5,381 nucleotides of DNA from Gammaproteobacteria bacterium (GTDB lineage Bacteria > Pseudomonadota > Gammaproteobacteria > Enterobacterales > Alteromonadaceae), in the NCBI GenBank assembly GCA_027484495.1, contig JAIXSW010000372.1, positions 1 to 5,381 on the forward strand, written 5' to 3'. Within the stretch, counting starts at the first letter, position 1. Each line of letters starts with the position of its first letter. The notes beneath the pieces were generated by a model that was not told the DNA's origin, searched no databases, and worked only from the letters and a program-made list of their open reading frames with translations. The position numbers were made by a program, and so were the translations under genes. This document shows positions 1 through 5,381 of this stretch, one piece after another.

Positions 1-869
1 TCTGGTTTGCCGCCAACGCTCGGAATGATATTGGTTGAACCATTGAATTTGATTTTGGCGGGCACACCGACTGAAGTACCGGCCGTATGCGTACCGTGGC
101 CGCCATTGCCGAGCGGGCTCATATATTCTTGGGGCACAGTCGCGAAAGTTGGCGTACTAAAACGGGCCACAATCAGCTTGTTATTACAGAACGTTGGCTC
201 AACTGTCGCACAAAAGTAGTTATATAGTTTACTGGCAGGTGCAGAGAAGCCGGTGTCCTTAAACAGTGGGCTTTCCGGACGGATACCACCATCGATGACT
301 GCAACTTTGACGCCTTTACCGGCATTCATGTCGCCGCCCATTTGTTCCCACACAGTTCTGGCTTTAATCAGATCCAGCGAGGTATCCATTTGCTCGTAGT
401 ACATTTCTTCACGAAACACCGCTTTGACGCCGGCAACTTCTTGTAGTTGCTCGTAGACGTCATCAGTCGACGTGACGACGACGGCGTTAATTACGGTATC
501 AAAGTGACGATCGATTTCGGCATTGGGTAAGGCTTGTTTTAAGGCTGCAGCAAATGCGTTGCGTTCTTGCGCCAATACGTTGCCTTGTTTCTGAGCCGCC
601 GCCGCGTTGAGGTCCAGTTTATTGCCCGGCCCTGATTGTTCAGTGGCGGTGGCGGTCGTCGCTAAAGGCTCACTTTGCAGTTGGACGATAAAATACTGTG
701 GGAATTCCTGTTTCAGTGCTTTTTGTTTGACTGAAGTATCGAATTGCAGCTCGCCGGAGACTTCTGGTGAATAACTATTTTTGATTTCGAAATTGGCTGA
801 GGCTGGTGCAGCCAGGGCGGCCGCGACAGAGATCGCCAGCAAGGTTTTGGTTGAGGGTTTGACCAACAT
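1..869 (-). CDS. Secreted subtilisin-like serine protease (peptidase S8), N-terminal part, cut by window edge
   Basis: An open frame of 289 codons runs from the ATG at 869 off the left end without a stop. Residues 1-26 form a Sec signal peptide: Lys at 4 and 8, a hydrophobic core around 9-22, then APASA. Residues about 58-157 resemble an I9 propeptide/inhibitor domain (YFIVQLQ at the start, VAGVKAVFRE at the end). The catalytic domain follows: the Asp motif VAVIDGG places Asp193, and GGHGTHTAG places His258. The catalytic Ser should lie beyond the window. The FCNNKLIVAR-like stretch (Cys220, Cys228; motif 227-236) resembles the cucumisin-type S8 branch, which often carries a PA insert after the His motif; the last residues may begin one, but this is inference. 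The ATG is chosen because it directly precedes the signal peptide and has AGGAAG 6 nt upstream. The product is probably secreted and autoprocessed; its substrate is unknown. Family call is firm; subfamily is less certain. Confidence 0.93.
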   Translation of the reverse strand, partial: MLVKPSTKTLLAISVAAALAAPASANFEIKNSYSPEVSGELQFDTSVKQKALKQEFPQYFIVQLQSEPLATTATATEQSGPGNKLDLNAAAAQKQGNVLAQERNAFAAALKQALPNAEIDRHFDTVINAVVVTSTDDVYEQLQEVAGVKAVFREEMYYEQMDTSLDLIKARTVWEQMGGDMNAGKGVKVAVIDGGIRPESPLFKDTGFSAPASKLYNYFCATVEPTFCNNKLIVARFSTPTFATVPQEYMSPLGNGGHGTHTAGTSVGVPAKIKFNGSTNIIPSVGGKP

Positions 870-875
870 GTTGTG

Positions 876-881
876 CTTCCT
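876..881 (-). promoter_or_regulatory. Shine-Dalgarno site of the S8 protease gene
   Basis: Read on the minus strand this is AGGAAG, 6 nt before the ATG at 869. It is the best ribosome-binding match in the leader and supports that start over the TTG at 919, which opens a different, overlapping frame. Confidence 0.75.
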
Positions 882-947
882 GAATAGTTTTGTTTTTTTG
901 ATGCCGCCGCCAGTCGCAATTCTGTCGCCGGACAATTTAGCTAGCAG

Positions 948-981
948 CAGAGGTTGAGAAATCAACCCGGCTCTGAGGTTG
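948..981 (-). other. Foldable leader element with competing hairpins upstream of the protease
   Basis: On the plus strand GGTTGA (952-957) and TCAACC (962-967) form a perfect 6-bp stem around a 4-nt loop. CAGAG (948-952) and CTCTG (971-975) extend it across a 4-nt CCGG bulge. A second GAGGTTG copy (975-981, first copy 950-956) lets CAACC (963-967) pair instead with GGTTG (977-981), so the two stems exclude one another. The element lies within the predicted untranslated leader of the protease mRNA (from about 1009 to 870). The pairings are seen directly. Any regulatory function is inference, and no known riboswitch class is recognised. Confidence 0.35.
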
Positions 982-1015
982 GCCGTGTGCTGTTCTGAAC
1001 TCTGCCCGCGCAACC

Positions 1016-1043
1016 ACTATAGTAGAAAGGAGTGATGTTTGAA
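1016..1043 (-). promoter_or_regulatory. Candidate sigma70 promoter for the S8 protease gene
   Basis: On the minus strand the -35 box TTCAAA lies at 1043-1038 (4 of 6 consensus matches) and the -10 box TATAGT at 1021-1016 (5 of 6), with a 16-nt spacer. Transcription would start near 1009 and give a leader of about 140 nt. It lies downstream of the hslO hairpin, which suggests the protease is transcribed separately from hslR-hslO. Confidence 0.5.
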
Positions 1044-1085
1044 TACTCAAAATGGTTGGAGATGCGACGAAGTGTGAATTTGAGG

Positions 1086-1111
1086 CAGCGTCTGGCTATA
1101 GACAGACGCCG
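1086..1111 (-). terminator. Hairpin after hslO, possible terminator without a clear U-tract
   Basis: GCGTCTG (1088-1094) and CAGACGC (1103-1109) are perfect complements around an 8-nt loop. In the minus-strand transcript the stem grows to 9 bp with a G-U and a C-G pair at the base. It begins about 10 nt after the hslO stop, the expected place for an end-of-operon hairpin. No run of U follows, so it may be a weak terminator or a 3'-end stabilising stem rather than a classical intrinsic terminator. Confidence 0.45.
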
Positions 1112-1120
1112 GTCGGAGAA

Positions 1121-1972
1121 TTAGAAATTCTGTTTAAGTAACCGCAGTTGCGCGGCATCGAAGTGGTAGAGCGTATTGCAGTATTCACAGCTGATATCCA
1201 GTTTCCCTTCAGCAATATGCTCGTCAATCGCCTCGGTCCCCAGACTGACAATAGCGGCTTCCGATTTTTCGCGTGAACAGCCACAAACAAACTGGACAGA
1301 CTGCGCCGGGAATAACTCAACAACTTCCTGGTGGAATAGCCGGTACAGGCTTTCTTCCGGTGCTAATTGCAGCAACTCCTCACGCGTCAGCGTGTCGGCC
1401 AGTATTTCAAGATCAGCGAAATCTGCGCGGGATTTTTCCGCGTCAACCGGCAATACCTGCAGCAACAAGCCAGCAGCCTGACAATGCTCAGCGCCAATAT
1501 CGGTATGCAGATACAGGCGGGTCGGCAATTGTTCGGACTGATTAAAATAGGCTTCCAGGGTGGCGGTCAGACTGTCGTTGACCAATGGAATAATACCCTG
1601 ATAACGCTCGCCCTGGGTTGGAGTGATAGTCACCAGCAAATAACCCTGGCCAATTAACTCGGCAAAGCTGTCGCCCTGTACTTCTTTTTGCAACCGGGCC
1701 ACACCACGAAATTGTTGCTGATGATTGCCGTTTACGGCAATAAAACGAACCGGTCCATCGCCTTGCAACTGTACAGCGATCTGGCCTTCAAACTTCAGGG
1801 TTGCCGTCAGCAGGCTGGTGGCAGCTACCAGTTCTGCCAATAATTGTTTTACCGGTTGTGGATATTGATGGCCTGCCAGCATGGCATCAAGACTGGCGGA
1901 TACTTTGACCACTTCACCACGCACATCGCGTTCGCGGAATAAAAAACGTAGCAGTTGATCAGACTGGTTCAT
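1121..1972 (-). CDS. hslO: Hsp33 redox-regulated holdase chaperone
   Basis: The protein is 283 residues, close to the usual length of about 290 for Hsp33. This cytoplasmic ATP-independent chaperone is activated by oxidation combined with unfolding, when its C-terminal zinc centre forms disulfides and it binds unfolding proteins. The N-terminal domain starts with the typical DQLLRFLF and VRGEVVKV stretches (6-25) and continues through YLLVTITP near 111-118. The redox switch is complete: Cys230 and Cys232 (CGC), a 29-residue spacer, then Cys262 and Cys265 (CEYC), matching the family pattern CxC-X27-32-CxxC. Cys164 is an additional cysteine. The gene starts 7 nt after the hslR stop and its Shine-Dalgarno GAGG overlaps the hslR TGA, which points to co-transcription and probably translational coupling. 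A hairpin follows its stop. Identity is essentially certain. Confidence 0.98.
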   Translation of the reverse strand: MNQSDQLLRFLFRERDVRGEVVKVSASLDAMLAGHQYPQPVKQLLAELVAATSLLTATLKFEGQIAVQLQGDGPVRFIAVNGNHQQQFRGVARLQKEVQGDSFAELIGQGYLLVTITPTQGERYQGIIPLVNDSLTATLEAYFNQSEQLPTRLYLHTDIGAEHCQAAGLLLQVLPVDAEKSRADFADLEILADTLTREELLQLAPEESLYRLFHQEVVELFPAQSVQFVCGCSREKSEAAIVSLGTEAIDEHIAEGKLDISCEYCNTLYHFDAAQLRLLKQNF

Positions 1973-1975
1973 GAC

Positions 1976-1981
1976 AACCTC
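1976..1981 (-). promoter_or_regulatory. hslO Shine-Dalgarno overlapping the hslR stop codon
   Basis: The minus-strand sequence TGAGGTTGTCATG joins the two genes. The hslR stop TGA (1982-1980) shares its GA with the GAGG core (1981-1978), which lies 5 nt before the hslO ATG. Ribosomes terminating on hslR are thus placed on the hslO initiation site, the usual arrangement for translational coupling. Confidence 0.65.
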
Positions 1982-2393
1982 AATTTTGTGACTTCAGTAA
2001 TAACAATTGCCGGCGCATTTTTTTGTCCGGTTTAGTCTCCGGATGCGGGGCAAATAACAGGTTTAACTTGCGTAACTCCGCACGCTCAGCACGAAGTTGC
2101 AGACTTTCGGCAGTTTCTTCATACAGCTGTTGCGCCAGCGGCGCTGCCTGACGTTGCTCACAGAGGCCGCGAACTACGACGATCCGTTCGTCGGTGCCCT
2201 GAGTCAGACGAATAGTTGCACCGACCTCGACGGTCTTGCTGGCTTTGCAGCGCTGGCCATTATACTGAACTTTTCCACCGTCTATCATGTCTTTAGCAAG
2301 GCTGCGGGTTTTGTAAAAGCGGCAAGCCCATAACCATTTGTCCAAACGTAATATAACTGTGGTATTGTCCTGATTTTGGGTGGGTTGAGTCAT
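1980..2393 (-). CDS. hslR: Hsp15, S4-domain ribosome-associated heat shock protein
   Basis: The protein has 137 residues, like E. coli Hsp15 (about 133). Hsp15 binds free 50S subunits that still carry a nascent chain on tRNA after premature dissociation and helps recycle them. Residues 16-62 form the S4 RNA-binding domain, with the signature RLDKWLWACRFYKTRSLA (16-33), then GGKVQYNGQ and a final VGATI. The C-terminal part is highly charged, with a helical RAERAELRK segment (101-109) and a basic tail (122-134) that suits rRNA binding. The ATG at 2393 is preceded by GGAG (2407-2404) with a longish 10-nt spacer; no better start keeps the full S4 domain. It heads an operon with hslO. The pairing hslR-hslO divergent from T2SS genes is known from Vibrio and Shewanella. 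No clear sigma32 promoter was found upstream. Confidence 0.97.
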   Translation of the reverse strand: MTQPTQNQDNTTVILRLDKWLWACRFYKTRSLAKDMIDGGKVQYNGQRCKASKTVEVGATIRLTQGTDERIVVVRGLCEQRQAAPLAQQLYEETAESLQLRAERAELRKLNLLFAPHPETKPDKKMRRQLLLLKSQN

Positions 2394-2403
2394 CAGATGT
2401 TTA
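2392..2403. repeat. 12-bp direct repeat, copy 1 (over the hslR start)
   Basis: ATCAGATGTTTA occurs here and again at 2485-2496, 93 bp apart in the same orientation. This copy overlaps the hslR start codon and the spacer between its Shine-Dalgarno and ATG. The repeat is exact; its function is unknown. Confidence 0.6.
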
Positions 2404-2420
2404 CTCCGGCAATGCGCGCG

Positions 2421-2449
2421 ACCATAGCATAAACACAGCGTTGGCTCCA
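2421..2449 (-). promoter_or_regulatory. Weak candidate promoter for hslR-hslO
   Basis: On the minus strand TGC-TATGGT (2429-2421) gives an extended -10 element with 4 of 6 matches in the hexamer. A poor -35 (TGGAGC, 2449-2444) lies 17 nt upstream. The transcript would start near 2414, about 20 nt before the hslR ATG. A sigma32-type match would be expected for heat-shock genes but I cannot see one, so this is tentative. Confidence 0.3.
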
Positions 2450-2481
2450 GCGGGACGGTATTTTGGCACGGTGATCCGGCA

Positions 2482-2507
2482 GATATCAGATGTTTATCAT
2501 CTGTATC
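2482..2507. repeat. Near-perfect inverted repeat in the hslR/gspC divergent region
   Basis: CAGATG (2487-2492) and CATCTG (2498-2503) flank a 5-nt centre TTTAT, and outer GATA (2482-2485) pairs with TATC (2504-2507) with one unpaired T on the left arm. The left arm contains copy 2 (2485-2496) of the 12-bp repeat ATCAGATGTTTA. It lies about 83 bp from the gspC start and about 90 bp from the hslR start. It could be an operator for a dimeric regulator or a DNA/RNA hairpin. It does not match the CRP (TGTGA-N6-TCACA) or FNR (TTGAT-N4-ATCAA) consensus. Confidence 0.55.
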
Positions 2508-2531
2508 TTATTGGTAAATTGTTTGCTGATC

Positions 2532-2560
2532 TTGTTGCGATGGACCCAACTGAGTAAGAT
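2532..2560 (+). promoter_or_regulatory. Weak candidate promoter for gspC
   Basis: TTGTTG (2532-2537) and TAAGAT (2555-2560) are separated by 17 nt. The -35 has 3 and the -10 has 4 of 6 consensus matches. Transcription would begin near 2567, leaving a leader of about 23 nt. The surrounding 2550-2590 stretch is AT-rich. The weak boxes suggest either an activator or that the real promoter is elsewhere in the 196-nt region. Confidence 0.3.
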
Positions 2561-2574
2561 AAAAACAGAATAGA

Positions 2575-2594
2575 TACAGAATCATTACAATGAA
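2575..2594 (+). promoter_or_regulatory. gspC translation start region, Shine-Dalgarno-poor, motif shared with gspD
   Basis: No GGAG-like site lies before the ATG at 2590. Instead TACAGAAT (2575-2582), TTAC (2585-2588) and AATGAA (2589-2594) occur in this order. The same three blocks in the same order, slightly wider apart, precede gspD at 3530-3554. Confidence 0.35.
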
Positions 2595-3525
2595 TTGGCA
2601 ACGAGTCTCCAGCCTGGATTGGGCAGCACAGTGGCAACAGTTTTATGCACGTTTGCCTGTCGTGTTACTGAACCGTATTTTTGCATGTGTGTTTCTGCTG
2701 CTGCTGGCCTGGCTGGCGGCACGGGTCAGCTGGCTATTGATCCCCGCAGGTGACACGTCACAAGTGGCAGTCCCGGTTGCAGCAGCCCGGGCACCGGCCA
2801 GTTCAACGCAGGATGTACAACGCGTTGTAGATGCCAGTTTATTTGGTAAATATCAGGAAAAAGCAGCGGAGCCGGTCGCGGTCCAGACCGTCACAGACGC
2901 ACCGCAAACTAGTCTGAGTTTGAAACTGACCGGCGTCGTCGCGACATTGACCAAACCTGAGCAAGGCACTGCCGTGATCGAAAACAGTGGTGTTGAGCAA
3001 GTCTATGCCATTGACGAACAAATTGAAGGTACCGCGGCAGTGCTGAAACAGGTACTGGAAGACCGGGTGTTACTGCAGGTGTCGGGCCGGATGGAAACGC
3101 TGATGCTCGATGGTGTTGAATACCAGAAACTCAGTGAAGCCAACAGTGCTGTAGGCGAAGAAAGTCTGCAGGAAGTTGCGCCACCGCCAGGATCTTATAG
3201 TCCGGCGGCCGAAGACGTCGCCAGCATGCGGCGCGAGATGTTAAACGAACCCGCCAAATTCTTTGATTATGTCCGCATCACGCCGCGTCATCGTAACGGT
3301 CAAATGTACGGTTATGCGCTGCTGCCGGGTAAAGATGCAGAATTGTTTGCGCGTATGGGGCTGCGGCCGAACGACGTGGCCATCGAAATTAATGGCGTGC
3401 GGCTGAATGACATGCAGCAAGCCTATGGCGTGATTAACGAATTACGTGAAGCCAGCCAGGCTTCGATTAAAGTAGAACGTGACGGTCAGATCCAGGATAT
3501 CCAGGTAAACCTGTCACAACAATAA
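2590..3525 (+). CDS. gspC: Type II secretion system inner-membrane protein GspC
   Basis: The protein is 311 residues, normal for GspC (about 270-310). It is a bitopic protein linking the inner-membrane assembly platform to the outer-membrane secretin. A short cytoplasmic tail (1-25) precedes one transmembrane helix (about 28-51, rich in Leu/Ala/Val). An Ala/Pro-rich linker (55-75) leads to the HR domain: ASLFGKY (82-88) and then LSLKLTGVVATL (109-120), a typical GspC signature, continuing to about 175. A second Pro-rich linker (197-206) is followed by a PDZ-like domain (about 218-309), with YGYALLPG (240-247) and GLRPNDVAIEINGVRL (257-272). HR is known to bind the N0 domain of GspD, and PDZ contributes to substrate selection in homologues. 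The ATG at 2590 has no clear Shine-Dalgarno, but no other Met precedes the helix. gspD follows after 24 nt in the same frame, so the pair forms the start of the gsp operon. Confidence 0.96.
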   Translation: MNWQRVSSLDWAAQWQQFYARLPVVLLNRIFACVFLLLLAWLAARVSWLLIPAGDTSQVAVPVAAARAPASSTQDVQRVVDASLFGKYQEKAAEPVAVQTVTDAPQTSLSLKLTGVVATLTKPEQGTAVIENSGVEQVYAIDEQIEGTAAVLKQVLEDRVLLQVSGRMETLMLDGVEYQKLSEANSAVGEESLQEVAPPPGSYSPAAEDVASMRREMLNEPAKFFDYVRITPRHRNGQMYGYALLPGKDAELFARMGLRPNDVAIEINGVRLNDMQQAYGVINELREASQASIKVERDGQIQDIQVNLSQQ

Positions 3526-3529
3526 CCAG

Positions 3530-3554
3530 TACAGAATGGCTTACTTCCAATGAA
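3530..3554 (+). promoter_or_regulatory. gspD translation start region, Shine-Dalgarno-poor, with a 5-codon overlapping mini-ORF
   Basis: TACAGAAT (3530-3537), TTAC (3541-3544) and AATGAA (3549-3554) echo the gspC start region. An ATG at 3536 opens a 5-codon frame (MAYFQ) whose TGA (3551-3553) overlaps the gspD ATG (3550-3552) as ATGA. This could allow termination-reinitiation, but the mini-ORF also lacks a clear ribosome-binding site and may be chance. Confidence 0.3.
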
Positions 3555-5381
3555 ATCAACTATTTTCCGCCTTCCGTCTCTGAAGCTGCAACTGGGTGCC
3601 GGTGCCCTGGCCTTGCTGAGCTTTTTCAGTGCAGCTGTTGAATATCAGCCGAATTTTAAAGGCACTGAAATCACTGAATTTATTAATATTGTCGGCAAGA
3701 ACCTGAACAAAACTATCATTGTCGACCCGCAAGTGCGGGGCCGGATCAATGTGCGGTCATACGAAATGCTCAATGAGCAGCAGTATTACCAGTTTTTCCT
3801 CAACGTATTGGAAGTCTATGACTTCTCGATCGTCGAGATGAAAAGCGGTGTGCTGAAAGTCGTGCGGCAAAAAGACGCCAAAATGTCGAACATTCCGGTA
3901 GTCAGTGACAACAATGGTGGCGTTGGCGACGAAATGGTCACCCGCGTGGTGCAGGTCAAAAACGTGTCGGTGCGCGAGTTAGCGCCGCTGCTGCGTCAGT
4001 TCACTGATCAGGCCGGTGGTGGTCATGTGGTGAACTATGATCCGTCAAACGTGATCATGATGACCGGTCAGGCCGAAGTAGTGAACCGGCTGGTGGACAT
4101 TATCCAGCGCGTCGACAAGGCTGGTAATCAGGATATCGAAATCATCCGGCTGAGCTTTGCCTCTGCCGCGGAAGTGGTGCGCATTTTAGATAATATCTAT
4201 AAAAAACAAGGGCAAGGCGACCAGCCTGAATTCCTGATCCCGAAAATTGTCGCCGATGAGCGCACCAACAGTGTGATTGTTTCCGGCGAATTACAGGCGC
4301 GTCAGCGCGTGTCAGAAATTGTCAAACGCCTCGATGCCGAGCAGGAAAGCCAGGGCAATACCCGGGTCTATTACCTGAAATACGCCAAGGCGGAAGATTT
4401 AGTCAAAGTGCTGCAGGGCGTGTCGAACTCGATGGTGGCGGCGGCCAATTCTGCCCAGAGCCAACAAGCGGCGCAAGGTGGCGGTGGCTCGCGCGGCAGC
4501 AACCGTGAAGTCAGTATTGAAGCGCATACCGAAAGTAACTCGGTGATTGTCACGGCACAGCCGGATATGTTGCGTAACCTCGAAGATGTGATCCGCCAGA
4601 TAGATATCCGCCGCGCGCAGGTACTGGTCGAAGCCATTATTGTTGAAGTCGGTGAAACCGCCGGCATTAACCTGGGCGTACAGCTGATTTCGGCCGAAGG
4701 CGGGATCACACAGTTTAATAATGGTGTGGTGCCAGTGTCTTCAGTGGCAGCAGCAGCGGCGTCAGCCCGCAAAGTGACGCCGCAGCCACGCGTGGTGCAG
4801 TCTACTATTCCTGGTGTGCCAAGTACGACAGTACAAGACGCTGATACTCCAGGTGATTACAAAGCTTTGGGTGAAGTCTTAGGCCAGGTTAGTGGTGCGA
4901 TGCTCGGCGTTGTCAAAGACGATTGGGGCGCGATTATTCAGGCTGTGAAAGCCGACACCGACTCCAATATTCTGGCCACGCCGCATATCACCACGCTGGA
5001 TAACCAGGAATCGTTTTTTATCGTCGGTGAAGAAGTACCGGTTGAAACGACGACCAGCCCAGGCCAAAACGGCAACAGTCCTTTTACCACCAAAGATCGC
5101 AAAGAGATTGGTATCAAACTGAAAGTCACGCCGCAAATTAATGAAGGCACTGCAGTGCGTCTGACTATCGAGCAGGAAGTCTCCAGCCGCGCCGGTAGTA
5201 TTGACGGTGATCTGATTATCGCCAAACGTGAAATCAAAACCACTGTGATGGCAGACGATGGCGCCACGGTAGTGCTGGGGGGGTTGATTGACGAAGACGT
5301 GCAACAAAGCGAATCCAAAGTGCCATTACTGGGTGATATTCCGGTCTTAGGCCATCTGTTCCGTTCCACCAGCAGCAGCAA
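3550..5381 (+). CDS. gspD: Type II secretion system secretin GspD, C-terminus cut by window edge
   Basis: An open frame of 610 codons runs to the right end with no stop. GspD forms the multimeric outer-membrane channel that releases folded exoproteins. Residues 1-29 form a signal peptide (basic Arg7/Lys12, hydrophobic 15-26, likely cleavage after SAA). N0 spans about 31-105 (NIVGKNLNKTIIVDPQVRG at 46-64), N1 about 130-190, N2 about 195-262, and N3 about 272-355 with a Gln/Gly/Ser-rich loop at 300-318. The secretin barrel follows: RRAQVLVEAIIVEV (354-367), NILATPHITTLDNQE (473-487), VGEEVPV (492-498), KEIGIKLKVTPQINEG (518-533), and VPLLGDIPVLGHLFRS (591-606). Similarity to Vibrio EpsD is high from memory, which suggests a Vibrio-type secretin. 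About 50-70 C-terminal residues, including any pilotin-binding S domain, are missing from the window. The start has no clear Shine-Dalgarno; it directly precedes the signal peptide. Confidence 0.97.
   Translation, partial: MKSTIFRLPSLKLQLGAGALALLSFFSAAVEYQPNFKGTEITEFINIVGKNLNKTIIVDPQVRGRINVRSYEMLNEQQYYQFFLNVLEVYDFSIVEMKSGVLKVVRQKDAKMSNIPVVSDNNGGVGDEMVTRVVQVKNVSVRELAPLLRQFTDQAGGGHVVNYDPSNVIMMTGQAEVVNRLVDIIQRVDKAGNQDIEIIRLSFASAAEVVRILDNIYKKQGQGDQPEFLIPKIVADERTNSVIVSGELQARQRVSEIVKRLDAEQESQGNTRVYYLKYAKAEDLVKVLQGVSNSMVAAANSAQSQQAAQGGGGSRGSNREVSIEAHTESNSVIVTAQPDMLRNLEDVIRQIDIRRAQVLVEAIIVEVGETAGINLGVQLISAEGGITQFNNGVVPVSSVAAAAASARKVTPQPRVVQSTIPGVPSTTVQDADTPGDYKALGEVLGQVSGAMLGVVKDDWGAIIQAVKADTDSNILATPHITTLDNQESFFIVGEEVPVETTTSPGQNGNSPFTTKDRKEIGIKLKVTPQINEGTAVRLTIEQEVSSRAGSIDGDLIIAKREIKTTVMADDGATVVLGGLIDEDVQQSESKVPLLGDIPVLGHLFRSTSSS

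Noticed and set aside
7..219. Plus-strand 70-codon open frame
   Set aside because: It lies antisense to the protease catalytic domain, which has clear Asp and His motifs; the translation has no recognisable features.
713..919. Minus-strand 68-codon frame beginning with TTG at 919
   Set aside because: It overlaps the protease signal peptide and propeptide in another frame, has a weak start and no family resemblance; the protease ATG at 869 has a proper Shine-Dalgarno.
1096..1657. Open frames on both strands within hslO (1096-1323 minus; 1176-1481, 1273-1545 and 1367-1657 plus)
   Set aside because: All are shadows of the hslO coding sequence, whose zinc-centre cysteines and full length leave no doubt about the true frame.
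2097..2333. Plus-strand 78-codon frame antisense to hslR
   Set aside because: It lies within the conserved hslR S4 domain coding region and shows no independent signal.
2472..2507. CRP or FNR site in the divergent region
   Set aside because: The palindrome halves (CAGATG/CATCTG) do not match TGTGA/TCACA or TTGAT/ATCAA.
2394..2589. Sigma32 heat-shock promoter upstream of hslR
   Set aside because: I searched the minus strand for CTTGAA-like and CCCCATNT-like boxes at proper spacing and found no convincing pair.
2839..3021. Minus-strand 60-codon frame antisense to gspC
   Set aside because: It is a shadow of the GspC HR domain with no recognisable product.
4371..5381. Minus-strand frames of 133, 142 and 147 codons antisense to gspD
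   Set aside because: They are long only because of gspD codon bias; the plus-strand secretin frame is uninterrupted and matches all secretin motifs.

Overview
The window looks like a chromosomal segment of a gammaproteobacterium. The type II secretion (T2SS) proteins closely resemble the Vibrio/Shewanella/Alteromonadales type, and hslR-hslO sits divergently upstream of gspC as it does in those groups. Moderate GC and the S8 protease would fit an Alteromonadales genus such as Rheinheimera or Alishewanella, but that genus-level guess is inference. I see no insertion sequence, tRNA, rRNA or CRISPR array. All four genes look intact where they are complete, and coding density is ordinary.

Layout. 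(1) Positions 1-869, minus strand: the N-terminal half of a secreted subtilisin-family (S8) protease, cut by the left window edge. (2) Positions 870-1120: a gene-free stretch with the protease leader and RBS, a foldable leader region, a plausible sigma70 promoter for the protease, and a hairpin just after hslO. (3) Positions 1121-2393, minus strand: hslR (Hsp15) then hslO (Hsp33), 7 nt apart with the hslO Shine-Dalgarno inside the hslR stop region, so almost certainly one operon. (4) Positions 2394-2589: a divergent intergenic region with a near-palindrome, a 12-bp direct repeat and candidate promoters in both directions. (5) Positions 2590-5381, plus strand: gspC (complete) and gspD (cut by the right edge), the first two genes of a T2SS operon that should continue beyond the window.

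How it works together. GspC (inner-membrane linker) and GspD (outer-membrane secretin) are partners: the HR domain of GspC contacts the N-terminal domains of GspD, and the PDZ-like domain of GspC is implicated in substrate handling. HslR and HslO are heat/oxidative stress proteins, acting respectively on stalled 50S-peptidyl-tRNA complexes and as a redox-activated holdase. The protease has a Sec-type signal peptide and an I9-like propeptide and is the kind of enzyme T2SS exports. Its location two genes away makes it a reasonable but unproven client.

I do not find a previously undescribed system here. The parts that known genes do not explain are non-coding: competing hairpins in the protease leader, the palindrome/repeat set between hslR and gspC, and a shared motif in the Shine-Dalgarno-poor start regions of gspC and gspD.
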